Source: an uncultured Actinomycetes bacterium (GTDB lineage Bacteria; Actinomycetota; Acidimicrobiia; Acidimicrobiales; Ilumatobacteraceae). From it: DNA of 47,802 nt. The notes beneath the pieces were generated by a model. That model saw only the letters and a list, made by a program, of their open reading frames with translations, was not told the DNA's origin and made no database searches. A program made the translations under genes and the position numbers. How positions within the stretch are numbered: position 1 is the first letter of the stretch; every line of letters begins with the position of its first letter. Below, piece by piece: positions 15,508-23,896 of this stretch. The stretch is from NCBI GenBank assembly GCA_937902105.1, contig CALGTP010000693.1, forward strand, positions 1 to 47,802. Reading direction: 5' to 3'.

Positions 15508-16917
15508 CTAACCAACCCTCTGTGCTCGACCGAGGATGCCCTGTGGCCTGAGCAATAGAACCAAAATTAAGACGAGCAAAGCCGGGGCCGTCTTCAACTC
15601 TGTCGGTACAACCAAACTTGATACTTCGACCATGACGCCGACGACAAAACCGCCCACCAATGCGCCGAAGGCACTTCCGAGTCCGCCCAGAGTGATGCCG
15701 GCAAACAATAAGAAGAGTAGGCGTCCGCCCATATCAAAACTCACTTGCTCATCAAGTCCTCGGAAAACTCCACCAGCCGCCGCAAGAGCACCCCCAATAA
15801 TCCACACCAAGCGAATGACTTTTTCGGAATCAATTCCCGTCGCTGATGCTAAATCAGGATTATCAGAGACAGCACGAGTTGCTTTTCCCAGTCGAGTGAA
15901 ACGTAATCCAAGAGCGGTGACGGTTAAAATGAGGAGACTCAAAATCGACACCACGAAGTCACGGGGTGTGATGTTGACTGGTCCAAGATCCCACGCCCTT
16001 TGTAACGAGAAATCCGAAAAGGGACGTGTGCGACCTTCAAACCGTGAAAGGAAAAAGTTGCGCAGAGCAATCGACAAACCCACGGTCAAAACCATCTGAG
16101 TCACTAGTCCGACACCACGACGGCGCAAAGGTCCGAAGATTCGTTTATTCAGGGCCCAACCGAAACCACCACCCAAGATGATGCCTAACGGAGCCGCCCA
16201 AAATATATGGAATGTCCCATCTGGACGAATACCCGGAATGAAACTTAAAGAACCCAAAAATGCAAGTCCAGTGACATTGAAGACAAACGTTGCAATTCCG
16301 CCGAAGGTGACCATTTCGCCATGCGCGAAATTCGTTAATCCTGTCGTGCCAAAAATCAAAGAGAGACCGACCGAACACATCGCCAAGATCAAACCAAGTC
16401 GGATGCCATCGGATATGCGCTGTGCGACGCGTTCGAAACCTGGTTGCCGAACAGTTTGCGACTCACCAGTGAAATAGGTGACGACTTTGGTCTTTGTAAT
16501 GAACGAGTCAGTGAGAATATTCTGCACCGCAGGCGTTTTAGCATCAAGTTTTTCACCAGACGGAAGCGTTTCCTCATTGAGACTTACGGTGTAATCCGCC
16601 CGAGACGGGACCGAGACAATCACGACTCCTTCAGCGTCAGTGAGTGCAACCCCAACGATCTCCCCATTAGCATCAGTCACTGTTATCTCGACCCCTGACA
16701 ACGGTTGGTTATCTGCCTTCCCATCAGCAGTTCGAACTTGATCTCGAACTTGAGCGCGAATGCTGTAACCATCCTCGGCCGCTTTGGCGGTACCAAACGA
16801 GAAACCCAAAACAGAGCCAAGTGCGATGAGCGCCACGAACAAACGTCTCCCGATGGTTTTGCCTACCGATACTTCCACTACACCCTCTGTCCTTGGCGAG
16901 CAACGAGAAAACGCCAC
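15508..16917 (-). CDS. livH: Liv-type ABC importer permease (LivH) with N-terminal extracytoplasmic Ig-like domain
   Basis: 469 aa, about 160 longer than ordinary LivH. Residues 1-47 form a signal peptide (RR then a hydrophobic core ending TAKA). Residues 49-150 look like a carboxypeptidase-regulatory/CnaB-type beta sandwich (SGVEITVTDANGEIVG, DAEGVVIVSV). The permease proper starts near 165 (GLTNFAHGEM motif, C-terminal LRPQGILGRAQ). The added domain should face outside, where the binding protein docks. The GTG at 16917 is chosen because TAGTCT stands exactly 6 nt upstream. A second GTG at 16878 behind an AGAGGG could give a 456-aa form. Confidence 0.9.
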   Translation of the reverse strand: MAFSRCSPRTEGVVEVSVGKTIGRRLFVALIALGSVLGFSFGTAKAAEDGYSIRAQVRDQVRTADGKADNQPLSGVEITVTDANGEIVGVALTDAEGVVIVSVPSRADYTVSLNEETLPSGEKLDAKTPAVQNILTDSFITKTKVVTYFTGESQTVRQPGFERVAQRISDGIRLGLILAMCSVGLSLIFGTTGLTNFAHGEMVTFGGIATFVFNVTGLAFLGSLSFIPGIRPDGTFHIFWAAPLGIILGGGFGWALNKRIFGPLRRRGVGLVTQMVLTVGLSIALRNFFLSRFEGRTRPFSDFSLQRAWDLGPVNITPRDFVVSILSLLILTVTALGLRFTRLGKATRAVSDNPDLASATGIDSEKVIRLVWIIGGALAAAGGVFRGLDEQVSFDMGGRLLFLLFAGITLGGLGSAFGALVGGFVVGVMVEVSSLVVPTELKTAPALLVLILVLLLRPQGILGRAQRVG

Positions 16918-16923
16918 AGGTTC

Positions 16924-16929
16924 AGACTA
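16924..16929 (-). promoter_or_regulatory. Predicted -10 (TAGTCT), leaderless start of livHMGF
   Basis: Minus-strand TAGTCT, 6 nt, then GTG at 16917. It supports the longer livH start. Confidence 0.42.
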
Positions 16930-16945
16930 GTTCTCAAGAACTCTC

Positions 16946-16951
16946 TAAAGT
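16946..16951 (+). promoter_or_regulatory. Predicted -10 (TAAAGT), leaderless start of EamA transporter
   Basis: TAAAGT, 7 nt, then GTG at 16959. It lies only 16 bp from the opposing livH -10, which makes a compact divergent promoter. Confidence 0.4.
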
Positions 16952-16958
16952 AAACCAA

Positions 16959-17849
16959 GTGCTCCCAATGCCGAAACCTACTCGACCCATAGCGCTGGTA
17001 TTGCTGGCAAGCGCGTTATTCGGTACCACGGGTACCGCATTAGCCAAAGGACCAGCACATATTGACGCCATCTCTGCTGGCATTCTCAGGTTGATCATTG
17101 GAGGTTGCGCGCTCACTCTTCTCTCTTGGAGTCATTTTTCGACTCTGAAGGATCAATCGCGCAATCTTCTCCTTGGGGCCATTGCGGTGGCGAGTTATCA
17201 ACTCCTCTTTTTTTATTCGGTCAGCCTGACGGGGGTTGCTTTGGCAGCGCTGATCACCATCGGTGTGAGTCCTTTATTTTCTCGTTTAATCTCCCGCCTA
17301 AAGAGACAGCAAGCCCCATCCCCAATGTGGTACGTGGCCGCCGGCTTCACTCTCTCGGGTCTCGTGGTCTTGGTCTTGGGTTCTGAGAATTCAGTGTCGT
17401 ACGACCAAAGTGGGATTATGTGCGCTGCCATCGCTGGCTGCGCTTATGCCATGTACACAGAGAGCGCTTCTGTTCTTATCAAACACAAAGCGCATCCCAC
17501 AGCAAGTCTTGGTGCCATGTTCTTCATTGCTGGATTACTAACTACTCCACTGTTAATTTGGCACCGACTTGCTTGGTTGAACACATCGCGAGGGATCCTC
17601 GTGATTCTTTACTTATCTATCATCACTTTGACATGTGCCTATGTCGCTTTCGGCAAGGCACTTGTGTCCTTAAATCCGATGACGGTCGTGATGCTGACAA
17701 CGCTTGAACCAATAGTCGCCTCAGTTCTCGCTGTCTTCATGTTGAATGAAGATTTTCCCATTACTTCGTGGGTCGGCGCTGGCTTAGTGCTCATCGGCTT
17801 ACTCATGGTTGGATTGTCAACTCCTCAGCAAACTACGGTGAGACAGTGA
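16959..17849 (+). CDS. EamA/DMT family transporter
   Basis: 296-aa integral membrane protein with about ten helices arranged as two EamA repeats (residues about 10-140 and 155-290). Typical elements are LLASALFGTTGTALA near the start, and LEPIVASVLAVFMLNE with GAGLVLIGLLMVG near the end. Such proteins export amino acids or other metabolites; the substrate is unknown. I prefer the GTG at 16959 on promoter spacing; the ATG at 16968 is an equally family-like start. The following nitronate monooxygenase gene starts within its stop (GTGA). Confidence 0.88.
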   Translation: MLPMPKPTRPIALVLLASALFGTTGTALAKGPAHIDAISAGILRLIIGGCALTLLSWSHFSTLKDQSRNLLLGAIAVASYQLLFFYSVSLTGVALAALITIGVSPLFSRLISRLKRQQAPSPMWYVAAGFTLSGLVVLVLGSENSVSYDQSGIMCAAIAGCAYAMYTESASVLIKHKAHPTASLGAMFFIAGLLTTPLLIWHRLAWLNTSRGILVILYLSIITLTCAYVAFGKALVSLNPMTVVMLTTLEPIVASVLAVFMLNEDFPITSWVGAGLVLIGLLMVGLSTPQQTTVRQ

Positions 17850-18793
17850 ACGTTTTCGCACCTGCTCCCATCAAGAATCGGATAACTGAATTATTAGGCA
17901 TCGATTACCCGATCATCCAGGCTCCGATGGGATGGATTGCGAGGAGTCCCTTAGCGAGCGCCGTCAGCAACGCAGGAGGTTTGGGGATCATTGAAACCTC
18001 TTCAGGTGAACTTGACAATATTCGTCGGGAAATCGAAAAGATGGCTGAACTGACACAGAAGCCGTTCGGCGTAAACATCGCTCAACTTTTCGTTCGGGAC
18101 CCGTCAATCGTTGATTTCGTTGTCGCACAAGGCGTCAAGTTTGTGACCACTTCAGCGGGCGACCCAAAGCAATACACGGCACAGTTGAAGGATGCAGGCT
18201 TGACGGTCTTTCATGTCGTCCCCACACTTTCGGCTGCCCTCAAAGCAGTTGCCGCAGGCGTCGATGGTCTCGTGGTTGAAGGCGGAGAAGGTGGCGGTTT
18301 TAAGAATCCGCGAGATGTTTCCACGATGGTTCTTCTGCCACTTGTGGCTTCACGCGTTGACGTGCCGATCATTGCTGCAGGGGGAATTAGCGACGGAGTT
18401 TCTATGGCTGCTGCATTCGCGCTTGGTGCGCAGGGAGTGCAAATGGGAACACGAATGGTCTCTGCTGCTGAATCACCTGTGCACAATAATTGGAAACAGG
18501 CAATTCTCGATGGCGCTGAGACGGACACTGTTTTTCTTAACCGTCATTCAAAGCCTGGTTTACGAGCGATACGAACCGAGCGCACAAGTGCTTTAGAAAA
18601 GCAGGAACACGTTCCCTTAACGGAGATGAGTCGTGCCCTCGAACTTTACTTTGGCGGCGACATGGAGGCAGCAATTGCCTTAACTGGCCAAGTCATGGGG
18701 CGCATTGACGCCATCTTGCCGGTTCAAGAAATCATTCATCAGACGATGATTGAATTCCGCTCTACTATTTCTCGTTTAACGTCGAACGTTTGA
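17846..18793 (+). CDS. Nitronate monooxygenase family protein
   Basis: 315-aa FMN-dependent TIM-barrel enzyme of the 2-nitropropane dioxygenase/NMO family. FMN-site motifs are YPIIQAPMGWIA near residue 20, VEGGEGGGF near 145, and AAGGISDGVSMAAAFALGAQ then GVQMGTR near 180-205. It oxidises alkyl nitronates or related compounds; class II members without the full catalytic set have other roles. The start is the GTG overlapping the EamA stop. Its last 55 bp overlap ctaA on the other strand, which is long for two real genes but both frames are well supported. Confidence 0.88.
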   Translation: MNVFAPAPIKNRITELLGIDYPIIQAPMGWIARSPLASAVSNAGGLGIIETSSGELDNIRREIEKMAELTQKPFGVNIAQLFVRDPSIVDFVVAQGVKFVTTSAGDPKQYTAQLKDAGLTVFHVVPTLSAALKAVAAGVDGLVVEGGEGGGFKNPRDVSTMVLLPLVASRVDVPIIAAGGISDGVSMAAAFALGAQGVQMGTRMVSAAESPVHNNWKQAILDGAETDTVFLNRHSKPGLRAIRTERTSALEKQEHVPLTEMSRALELYFGGDMEAAIALTGQVMGRIDAILPVQEIIHQTMIEFRSTISRLTSNV

Positions 18794-19677
18794 TGGCCAA
18801 CCAACCATAGGTTGACTAAAGAGATAAAAAACATGGTCGCTCCGAAGACGTGGAGTCCTACTAGTAGCGCCGGAATATCGTTGAAGTACTGAACGTAGCC
18901 GATCGTTGCCTGAAGCACTGATACGAGAATAACGATTTCGAGTGCCGATCTCATCGCCACCAGTCCTTGTGTTCGCCGGACATATCCAGCCAAAACCAAC
19001 ATCAAAGAAATCATGATGATCACAGATGTTCCGTGCACCTTCGCAGCTGAGGCAACCTCGATCCCTAAACGCCGAGCTTTTTCATCGCCAGCATGAGGAC
19101 CCGAACCCGTCACAACGGTACCTGTGAAAATGGCGATGGCGCCACAGACGCACACCAAGCGCACAACCCATACACCCACGGTTGAGGTCTGACGCTCAAT
19201 ACTCACAGGATTTTCCTGCGATCGTTTCAACAACACAAAAGCGTTCGCCACGAGAAACATGGACAGAATAAAATGACCTTGGTTGGCGATCGGGTTGAGA
19301 TCAGTGAGAACAACGATGCCGCCGAGAATGACTTGTCCTGCGACTCCCAGTACAAGTCCCCATGCCATCCATAAAAGATCGCTTCGATATGGCATTCGAT
19401 ATCTGGCGGCGAGAACAGCCACAATCACCACGGCAGCAACAAGACCAGTGAACAGCCTGTTGACCTGTTCAATGGCGCCATGAAAAGTCGACACGTCAAC
19501 AAATTTCTCTGCATTGCAACGGGGCCAATCCGAGCATCCAAGCCCCGAACCACTGAGCCGCACGGCTGCACCACTGACCACGATGATACACAGCAGCCAC
19601 AGAGCCGTTCTCGTGATACGAACATAGCCCTCTGGGCTAATCACAGGACGCTTTCGAAGCACTTGAAAAACCTTCAC
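18739..19677 (-). CDS. ctaA: Heme A synthase (CtaA/Cox15)
   Basis: 312-aa membrane enzyme that oxidises heme O to heme A for aa3-type cytochrome c oxidase. It has about eight helices. The conserved cysteine pair C48/C54 lies in SGSGLGCSDWPRC, and the heme-ligand histidines are in STFHGAIEQVNR, NQGHF, KVHGTS and GLHVFGA. The GTG at 19677 is chosen because TACTGT stands 6 nt upstream. Alternatives are the ATG at 19704 (AGGTGG upstream) and GTG at 19713. Implies aerobic respiration with an aa3 oxidase. No oxidase genes are in the window. Confidence 0.93.
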   Translation of the reverse strand: MKVFQVLRKRPVISPEGYVRITRTALWLLCIIVVSGAAVRLSGSGLGCSDWPRCNAEKFVDVSTFHGAIEQVNRLFTGLVAAVVIVAVLAARYRMPYRSDLLWMAWGLVLGVAGQVILGGIVVLTDLNPIANQGHFILSMFLVANAFVLLKRSQENPVSIERQTSTVGVWVVRLVCVCGAIAIFTGTVVTGSGPHAGDEKARRLGIEVASAAKVHGTSVIIMISLMLVLAGYVRRTQGLVAMRSALEIVILVSVLQATIGYVQYFNDIPALLVGLHVFGATMFFISLVNLWLVGHQTFDVKREIVERNSIIV

Positions 19678-19683
19678 GCTCCC

Positions 19684-19689
19684 ACAGTA
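19684..19689 (-). promoter_or_regulatory. Predicted -10 (TACTGT), leaderless start of ctaA
   Basis: Minus-strand TACTGT, 6 nt, then GTG at 19677. Confidence 0.42.
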
Positions 19690-19723
19690 TGCGGAGGGGT
19701 TCATATGTGCCACCTATTGGGAC

Positions 19724-19729
19724 TACGGT
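19724..19729 (+). promoter_or_regulatory. Predicted -10 (TACGGT), leaderless start of CrtC/AttH-like gene
   Basis: TACGGT, 6 nt, then GTG at 19736. It supports the GTG start of a gene with no Shine-Dalgarno sequence. Confidence 0.45.
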
Positions 19730-19735
19730 CACATT

Positions 19736-20833
19736 GTGCTTTCCTCCTTTGACGACTATCCCATCCATTCCAGTAGTGCCCCCGTCAATGAAACTGCCTC
19801 AAGCGATTCAAACCACTACGACCGTTATTTCTTCAATGGCTATCGTGCAGATGCTTCGGTCTTTTTTGCCGTGGCCTTAGGTCTCTATCCGAATCGGCAT
19901 ATCACTGATGCTTCATTCTCTGTCATCATCGATGGCAAAGAACAGATCTCTCTGCATTCGTCCGCTCGTGCTCCGCACGATCGAGCACAAGCCAACAAGG
20001 TTGGACCCATTGAGGTCAGGGTTCTTGAACCAATGAAAAGACATCAGATTCTCGTGGACAGTCCCGAACACTCAATTCGCTGCGATCTCACATTCACCGC
20101 CCGCAGTGGGCCGGTACAAGAACCGCACTTCTTGGTGAAAGCAGGACAGCGCACTGTTTTTGATTACACCCGTCTCACGCAATTTGGCCACTGGTCGGGC
20201 TGGATTGAGGTTGATGGGAAGATCCACAATATTGAACCCGCTACGACTTCTGGATCACGAGATCGTTCCTGGGGCGTGCGCCCGATTGGCCCACCTGCTG
20301 ATGCTGGAGCTCCAGTGGGTGAGCGCCAATTTTATTGGTTATGGGCACCAGTAAATTTTGCAACCTTTGCGACGCATTTCGATGTCAACGAGTATTCCTC
20401 CGGCGAACGCTGGCATGAAATTGGTTTTATTGTTCCCGACGGCGACAGCTCTCCGAAAGAAATGAAAAAGGTTGTCTATCGCAGCAAACTTCGCGCTGGT
20501 ACGCGATGGGCCGAGTCATTTTCTATTGACCTGATTGATCACGAAGATGCTGTGAACACCGTTGAACTGACTCCCCTTTTCGAATTTCATATGACGGGCA
20601 TTGGTTACGGAAATAAGGATTGGAGTCACGGACATTGGAAAGGTGAATTGGCTGTCGGTAGCGAACGCTGGAATCTCCCCGTGACAAATCCTTGCGATCC
20701 TTCAAACCTTCACATACAAGCAGTCTGCCGCGCGACCATGGGTACACACACGGGCATCGGAATCTTGGAACAACTCATCATTGGCCCGCATGAGCCGAGT
20801 GCACTGACTGGGATGATTGATCCAGCGCGCTGA
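19736..20833 (+). CDS. CrtC/AttH-like lipocalin-fold protein, function unknown
   Basis: 365-aa soluble protein rich in aromatic residues and short beta strands. Elements such as YYFFNGY-like spacing (HYDRYFFNGYRAD near 29), the SGSRDRSWGVRP motif near 172, the FYWLWAPVNFATFATHFDVNE strand pair and GIGYGNKDWSHGHWKGEL recall the hydroxyneurosporene-synthase/AttH (DUF7064/7065-type) double-lipocalin proteins of actinobacteria. I infer lipid or terpenoid binding or hydration, with low certainty. No signal peptide is seen. It converges on the SDR operon with a 5-bp gap. Confidence 0.75.
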   Translation: MLSSFDDYPIHSSSAPVNETASSDSNHYDRYFFNGYRADASVFFAVALGLYPNRHITDASFSVIIDGKEQISLHSSARAPHDRAQANKVGPIEVRVLEPMKRHQILVDSPEHSIRCDLTFTARSGPVQEPHFLVKAGQRTVFDYTRLTQFGHWSGWIEVDGKIHNIEPATTSGSRDRSWGVRPIGPPADAGAPVGERQFYWLWAPVNFATFATHFDVNEYSSGERWHEIGFIVPDGDSSPKEMKKVVYRSKLRAGTRWAESFSIDLIDHEDAVNTVELTPLFEFHMTGIGYGNKDWSHGHWKGELAVGSERWNLPVTNPCDPSNLHIQAVCRATMGTHTGIGILEQLIIGPHEPSALTGMIDPAR

Positions 20834-20838
20834 ATGTC

Positions 20839-21630
20839 CTAGGTGTGGCGAATCGTCATTCCACCGTCGACAACGATTGTCGCTCCAGTCACAAAACTCA
20901 TCGCAGGCAAGCACAGACTGAGTGTCATATGCGCCACCTCTTCGGGCTCACCGTAACGACGTAGCGAGACTCTGCGCTTGGAATAAATATCTTTCATCTC
21001 TTCGGGAATCCCCTGAGTCATACCGGTGTTGATCGGTCCAGGACATATGCAATTCACGGTGATTCCATCCTTACCAAGTTCAACAGCGAGACTTCTCGTG
21101 AGTCCTGTGACACCAGATTTTGATGCTGAATAGGCCGACAAGGTCGGCGTGGCGACTATTGATTCGGTCGATGCAATATTGACGATTCGAGGTGAGGTGG
21201 ATTTCTTGAGGTGCACTAGGCACGCACGAATGAGGTAAATGTACGCCGTGAGGTTGACTGCAATCGTACGATCCCAAGCCTCAGCGAAATCATCTTCGTT
21301 GAGTAAGGATCCGCTGCCCATGGAGACGCCAGCATTGTTGATCACAATGTCCACACCTCCGTACATCTGAACAACGGATTCAACCATCGCCGTCACTTCT
21401 TGAGTTCGACACACATCGAGAGCAAAACCCACTGCTGCATCTGCGCCATATCGAGCGGTGATCTCACTCACGACTGCGTCAACAGCATCCACATTTAGGT
21501 CAACAACAACGACCTTGGCACCCTCATCGGCAAACAACAAGGCAGTTGCCCGACCCATACCACTGGCCGCACCGGTGATGAATGCGATCTTGCCCTCAAT
21601 CGACCTACTCAATTTTGAGAGACGGGTCAT
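20839..21630 (-). CDS. Short-chain dehydrogenase/reductase
   Basis: 263-aa classical SDR. The cofactor loop TGAASGMG is at 19-26, D45 after strand 2 suggests NAD(H) preference, NNAG at 98-101 and catalytic S154, Y167 and K171 are all present. The C-terminal GATIVVDGGMTI is typical of the FabG/hydroxysteroid group. Substrate unknown. It is last in the six-gene minus-strand run that starts at the ABC exporter. Confidence 0.9.
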   Translation of the reverse strand: MTRLSKLSRSIEGKIAFITGAASGMGRATALLFADEGAKVVVVDLNVDAVDAVVSEITARYGADAAVGFALDVCRTQEVTAMVESVVQMYGGVDIVINNAGVSMGSGSLLNEDDFAEAWDRTIAVNLTAYIYLIRACLVHLKKSTSPRIVNIASTESIVATPTLSAYSASKSGVTGLTRSLAVELGKDGITVNCICPGPINTGMTQGIPEEMKDIYSKRRVSLRRYGEPEEVAHMTLSLCLPAMSFVTGATIVVDGGMTIRHT

Positions 21631-21654
21631 GGCGAGACCAACAACTGATTGAGG

Positions 21655-22086
21655 TTATGCACGCGCAAACCGTTCGAATCCACCGACGCCATACATTTTC
21701 ATGGAGATCGCTCGATTGACCGTCACTTTCATGAATGCCGTGTCAGGACTATTTTCAGGTCCCCCAGGCGCAAACCCATTGAGGTCATAATCAAAAACGC
21801 CGTTCCACAATCTCCGCTTCGTCTCAGTATCAGATAACACTTCAGCGGTTCCCCACACCTCAACTCCGTCGCCATTTTCTGTCACCTGCCAGTGCAAGGC
21901 AACACGCGGGTTGGCAGCAACGTTGCGACACTTTGTTGAATTCAGCCCCACCATGATCCACAAAATCTCGCCTTCCCAACAGGGGTGCACTGGAACGACG
22001 TCAGGCTCATTATCCGCACCAACCGTGGCGATGTGTGCCCACACGCTGAGTACCGATGTAGCTTGCTTAATCTCCTCAATATCCAT
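21655..22086 (-). CDS. Pyridoxamine 5'-phosphate oxidase-fold (split-barrel flavin/F420-type) protein
   Basis: 143-aa protein with the split-barrel pattern: HIATVGADNEPDVVPVHPCW near residue 16, LWIMVGLNSTKCRNVAANPRVALHWQ, then VEVWGTAEVL. Members bind FMN, F420 or heme and reduce small molecules. The cofactor cannot be decided, though the window also holds an LLM-class enzyme often linked to F420. A GGGGAG ribosome-binding site precedes the ATG. It lies 24 bp before the SDR and 25 bp after the methyltransferase. Confidence 0.82.
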   Translation of the reverse strand: MDIEEIKQATSVLSVWAHIATVGADNEPDVVPVHPCWEGEILWIMVGLNSTKCRNVAANPRVALHWQVTENGDGVEVWGTAEVLSDTETKRRLWNGVFDYDLNGFAPGGPENSPDTAFMKVTVNRAISMKMYGVGGFERFARA

Positions 22087-22111
22087 TGTGCTCCCCGATT
22101 ACATGTTGTTA

Positions 22112-23203
22112 TTACGGACGGACTTCATAAAAGGCATTCAACGAATGTTCAATGTCCAACTTACGAAACCTACTAAAACCTGCATCTTGAGCCATTGCCC
22201 GCGCCTTGGACTCCGGCAGGCCCAATGTTCCAAGTCCCGCTCCGCCAGCCACTGACATAGCTGAGGACATGCAACTCAACACACTGATGCCGTACATCAA
22301 CGAGGCCATCGGATTCTTTGACATATTTTCAGCGAATGTATCAAGTGCTTTGATATCAACCAAAAGCCATATCCCGTTAGGTTTCAGCGATCGCCGGATC
22401 GCTCCCATCACATCTTGGGGATGGGTCATGTCGTGAATACAGTCAAAGGCTGTAATGAGATCTAGAGACTCGTCTTCGGGAAGCGGAGTGGAACGTGGAT
22501 CCACAAACGAGACATTGCTGAGTTGTTGTTCGGCTTTCTTAGCGAGAGCGCGATCAAGAGCAAATCTGGAAATGTCGTAACCCGTCACAACGCTACGGGG
22601 AAAGGCAGTCGCCATCCGAACAGCTGCTCCCCCAGCACCACAGCCGATATCGGCAACTTGAGCACCAGCCATCAGGCCTTGTACGGCTCCATCTAAAGCT
22701 GGCAAAACCACTGGCAACAGATACGAACGACTCCATGGCTCAAAACTGCGTTCAATTCCTGCGGCTCCCTCTGGGCCATAACTGTCGTAGTCGTAACCCA
22801 ACCCAGTCCTAAAGCTTTCTGGCAGGGCTCTGAGGCTTTCCATCGTCTGCGGCAGGCGATGAAACATGCCCATGCCAAACGCTGGATGATCTTCATCTGC
22901 CAAAACGACGGCTGCCTCAGGAGTCAAAGAATAGAGCTCATTCCCATCATCATCAATTGAGACTTCAATCAGACGCGCCGCTGCCTGATTGTGTAACCAC
23001 TCCTGCACCCACCTTTCATGGAGCGAGGTTTTACCAGCCAATTGTGCACAACTCACGGCCAACGGCGAGTTTGCTAATGCTCCGTAAAGTCCGAGGCGAT
23101 CTCCCAAATGAATCATCCCTGAAGTCACGGCGCCTTCTAATTTACTGAAAACTAAAAATGAATACATCTTGAGAGCATTCAGATCTAAATCTCGTTCAGA
23201 CAT
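22112..23203 (-). CDS. SAM-dependent methyltransferase with N-terminal winged-helix domain
   Basis: 363 aa. Residues 15-100 resemble a winged-helix dimerisation domain (LGLYGALANSPLAV, HERWVQEWLHNQAAARLIE). The Rossmann methyltransferase follows: motif I VADIGCGAGG at 183-192, motif II VVTGYDIS, motif IV ITAFDCIHD and post-motif VLLVDIKALDT-like strand. The architecture matches mycobacterial Rv2258c-like enzymes. Substrate unknown. Its ATG shares one base with the histidine phosphatase stop, implying translational coupling. Confidence 0.87.
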   Translation of the reverse strand: MSERDLDLNALKMYSFLVFSKLEGAVTSGMIHLGDRLGLYGALANSPLAVSCAQLAGKTSLHERWVQEWLHNQAAARLIEVSIDDDGNELYSLTPEAAVVLADEDHPAFGMGMFHRLPQTMESLRALPESFRTGLGYDYDSYGPEGAAGIERSFEPWSRSYLLPVVLPALDGAVQGLMAGAQVADIGCGAGGAAVRMATAFPRSVVTGYDISRFALDRALAKKAEQQLSNVSFVDPRSTPLPEDESLDLITAFDCIHDMTHPQDVMGAIRRSLKPNGIWLLVDIKALDTFAENMSKNPMASLMYGISVLSCMSSAMSVAGGAGLGTLGLPESKARAMAQDAGFSRFRKLDIEHSLNAFYEVRP

Positions 23204-23889
23204 CAGTAAGTCCTTTCATCTGCTTGTAGGTGTTCAACATCGCTCAGTTTTGTCAGACCAAAAGTGTGGCCATCACCAATCTCAAATGATGACAGACGAT
23301 TGATTGAAGCATGAGCGATCACAAAACGCTCCCACTCCCAAGGTGTTGGTGTTAAGCCGAGCATGTGATTAATCAAAACACCGTTGGTACCGGCATGAGC
23401 GATGAGAAGAATGCTTCGTTCGGGTTTTTCAATATTCCAAACTGGTAATTGCTGAGCTGAGCGTGTGATTCCTCGCTCTAACAAAAATGAATTTGCCCCA
23501 GAATGGATTCGCTCTACGAAATCCCGAACGGGTTCTCCGTCCTGCAAACCATCCCAACGTTTTTCAGCTGGACGATTTCTCTCTTCCTGATAGGCAGCAT
23601 CGGCTTTTTCACGCGGCGTGCCGTGCCATAGTGGATTGCGAATCTCTTCAAGCCAAGCCTGAGTTGATTCCTCGCCTAGTGAAAGATCCAACATCTGCAA
23701 GAGCGGGGCTGCTGTCTGTTGCGCCCGCAGAAGAGGTGACACCCAGACCTCATCAAAATGTTGCTTTTCTAAAACCCGACCGACTAATTCTGCCTGGCGA
23801 AAACCGAGCACTGTGAGTGGCGGGTTATCGACGTTGAGATCGTCTTTTACCCATTCAGGCTGACCATGACGAACGAGGACAATTTCCAC
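23203..23889 (-). CDS. Histidine phosphatase family protein (second copy)
   Basis: 228-aa phosphoglycerate-mutase-like enzyme. The RHG triplet is at 7-9 (LVRHGQPEW), the branch-site segment SPLLRAQQTAAPL lies near 52 and the second catalytic His is in LIAHAGTNGVLINHML near 165. It starts at a GTG 7 bp after the ABC exporter gene. It shares fold but little sequence with the gene at 2904. Substrate unknown. Confidence 0.87.
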   Translation of the reverse strand: MEIVLVRHGQPEWVKDDLNVDNPPLTVLGFRQAELVGRVLEKQHFDEVWVSPLLRAQQTAAPLLQMLDLSLGEESTQAWLEEIRNPLWHGTPREKADAAYQEERNRPAEKRWDGLQDGEPVRDFVERIHSGANSFLLERGITRSAQQLPVWNIEKPERSILLIAHAGTNGVLINHMLGLTPTPWEWERFVIAHASINRLSSFEIGDGHTFGLTKLSDVEHLQADERTY

Positions 23890-23896
23890 ACTCTCA

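Noticed and set aside
15536-16477. Long open frames antisense to livH (187 and 99 codons)
   Set aside because: They are low-complexity Lys/Pro/Thr-rich shadows of the membrane protein gene, with no promoter or recognisable domain.
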